DNA of 14,268 nucleotides from an uncultured Pseudomonadota bacterium (lineage in GTDB: Bacteria > Pseudomonadota > Gammaproteobacteria > Burkholderiales > SG8-39). Below the pieces are notes generated by a model that did not search any database, had not been told where the DNA came from, and worked only from the letters and a program-made list of their open reading frames with translations. The position numbers and the translations under genes were made by a program. Of this stretch, positions 13,603 to 14,268 are shown one piece after another. The stretch is taken from positions 1 to 14,268 of the forward strand of contig CAITSH010000018.1 in the NCBI GenBank assembly GCA_903895005.1, read 5' to 3'. Each line of letters begins with the position of its first letter. Position 1 is the stretch's first letter.

Positions 13603-14268
13603 TTAGGCGAGGATGACGCGGGCAAATTTGCGCTTGCCCACCTGCAGTACCACCGTGCTGCCGGCCACCAGCTTGAGTTCGCGGTCGCTGACGCGCTCAC
13701 CATCGAGACGTACACCGCCCTGCTCGATCATGCGCAGCGCCTCGGCCGTGCTGGGCGTCAGGCCGCTCTGGCGCAGCACATGAGCGATACCCAGCGGCTG
13801 ACCGCCCAACGCGAGCGTGACTTCGGGCATGTCCTCGGGCGCCACGCCCTGGCGAAAGCGCGCCTCAAAATCCGCAAGTGCCGCCTCGGCCGCCGCACGC
13901 GAGTGAAACCGCGTGACAATCTCCTGTGCAAACCCGACCTTGATGTCACGCGGGTTGCGTCCGCCAGCAACGTCTATTTTCCAGCCGGCGACCGTCGCAT
14001 TCGACTCGAATGACAACAGTTCGATGTAACGCCACATCAAATCATCCGACACCGACATCAGCTTGCCGAACTGCTGTTGCGGTGCCTCGGTGATGCCGAC
14101 GTAGTTACCCAGCGACTTTGACATCTTATTGACGCCATCCAGGCCCTCGAGCAGTGGCATGGTGAGAATGCACTGCTGGGCCTGGCCGTTCTGCTTTTGC
14201 AGTTCGCGCCCGACCAGCAGGTTGAACTTCTGGTCCGTGCCACCCAACTCGACATCGGTCTTCATCGC
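13603..14268 (-). CDS. tyrS: Tyrosyl-tRNA synthetase, C-terminal part (5' end outside window)
   Basis: Charges tRNA-Tyr with tyrosine in the cytoplasm. The frame is open to the right edge, so about the first 180-190 of roughly 400 residues are not shown. Present are the tyrosine-pocket strand [20 protein letters not shown], the class I signature KMSKS (codons at 14127-14113) in [13 protein letters not shown], the tRNA-binding helical region, and the C-terminal S4 domain ([20 protein letters not shown]) ending in VILA. The GGTDQ and KMSKS pattern and the S4 tail fit the TyrZ-like long-form proteobacterial enzyme, although I cannot separate paralogues from this part alone. Its stop is immediately followed by the DUF1445 remnant on the same strand, evidence of a rearrangement just downstream of tyrS. 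Confidence 0.95.
   Translation of the reverse strand, partial: AMKTDVELGGTDQKFNLLVGRELQKQNGQAQQCILTMPLLEGLDGVNKMSKSLGNYVGITEAPQQQFGKLMSVSDDLMWRYIELLSFESNATVAGWKIDVAGGRNPRDIKVGFAQEIVTRFHSRAAAEAALADFEARFRQGVAPEDMPEVTLALGGQPLGIAHVLRQSGLTPSTAEALRMIEQGGVRLDGERVSDRELKLVAGSTVVLQVGKRKFARVILA

Overview
ORGANISM. The window is GC-rich and densely coded. Its gene content (a membrane urate hydroxylase with a cytochrome c tail, an NhaR-type LysR regulator beside an S30AE protein, zinc-ribbon and TerB-like proteins, aspartate dehydrogenase beside an aldehyde dehydrogenase) fits a betaproteobacterium of the Burkholderiales/Rhodocyclales type. That placement is inferred from protein families only; there is no rRNA or tRNA gene here. 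I see no insertion sequence, CRISPR array or phage gene. LAYOUT. (1) Bases 1-3074, plus strand: a probable operon of L-aspartate dehydrogenase (5' end outside the window), an aldehyde dehydrogenase and a two-domain VOC protein whose second domain carries the whole type I extradiol dioxygenase active site. This looks like a small catabolic unit of unknown substrate. (2) Bases 3090-4729: a leftward DUF3047 lipoprotein gene and a divergent gene for an uncharacterised 181-residue protein, separated by 329 bases containing several small dyads. (3) Bases 4817-7928: an nhaR-like regulator divergent from a three-gene stress-type operon (S30AE ribosome-associated protein, a zinc-ribbon/TerB-like fusion, a TerC-family membrane protein). 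A perfect 5-bp/5-bp dyad lies in the AT-rich divergent promoter region. (4) Bases 7947-9128, minus strand: puuD, urate hydroxylase. (5) Bases 9129-9873: a 745-base non-coding region with a textbook sigma-54 promoter, a perfect NtrC-type dyad and other inverted repeats. (6) Bases 9874-13123, plus strand: an NMT1/SsuA-like ABC transporter (binding protein, ATPase, permease) followed by a guanine-deaminase-like enzyme, with a terminator hairpin between the binding-protein and ATPase genes. (7) Bases 13128-14268: a perfect 14-bp hairpin, then on the minus strand a truncated DUF1445 remnant abutting the 3' end of tyrS, which runs off the right edge. HOW THE GENES FIT TOGETHER. The most coherent story is nitrogen scavenging. 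A sigma-54 promoter, and possibly NtrC, would drive uptake of a nitrogenous solute plus a purine-type deaminase, next to an enzyme that oxidises urate, the product of guanine > xanthine > urate. The second unit of interest is the NhaR-controlled ribosome-protection/metal-stress operon. The third is the aspartate dehydrogenase/aldehyde dehydrogenase/extradiol-dioxygenase-like cluster, whose pathway I cannot name.
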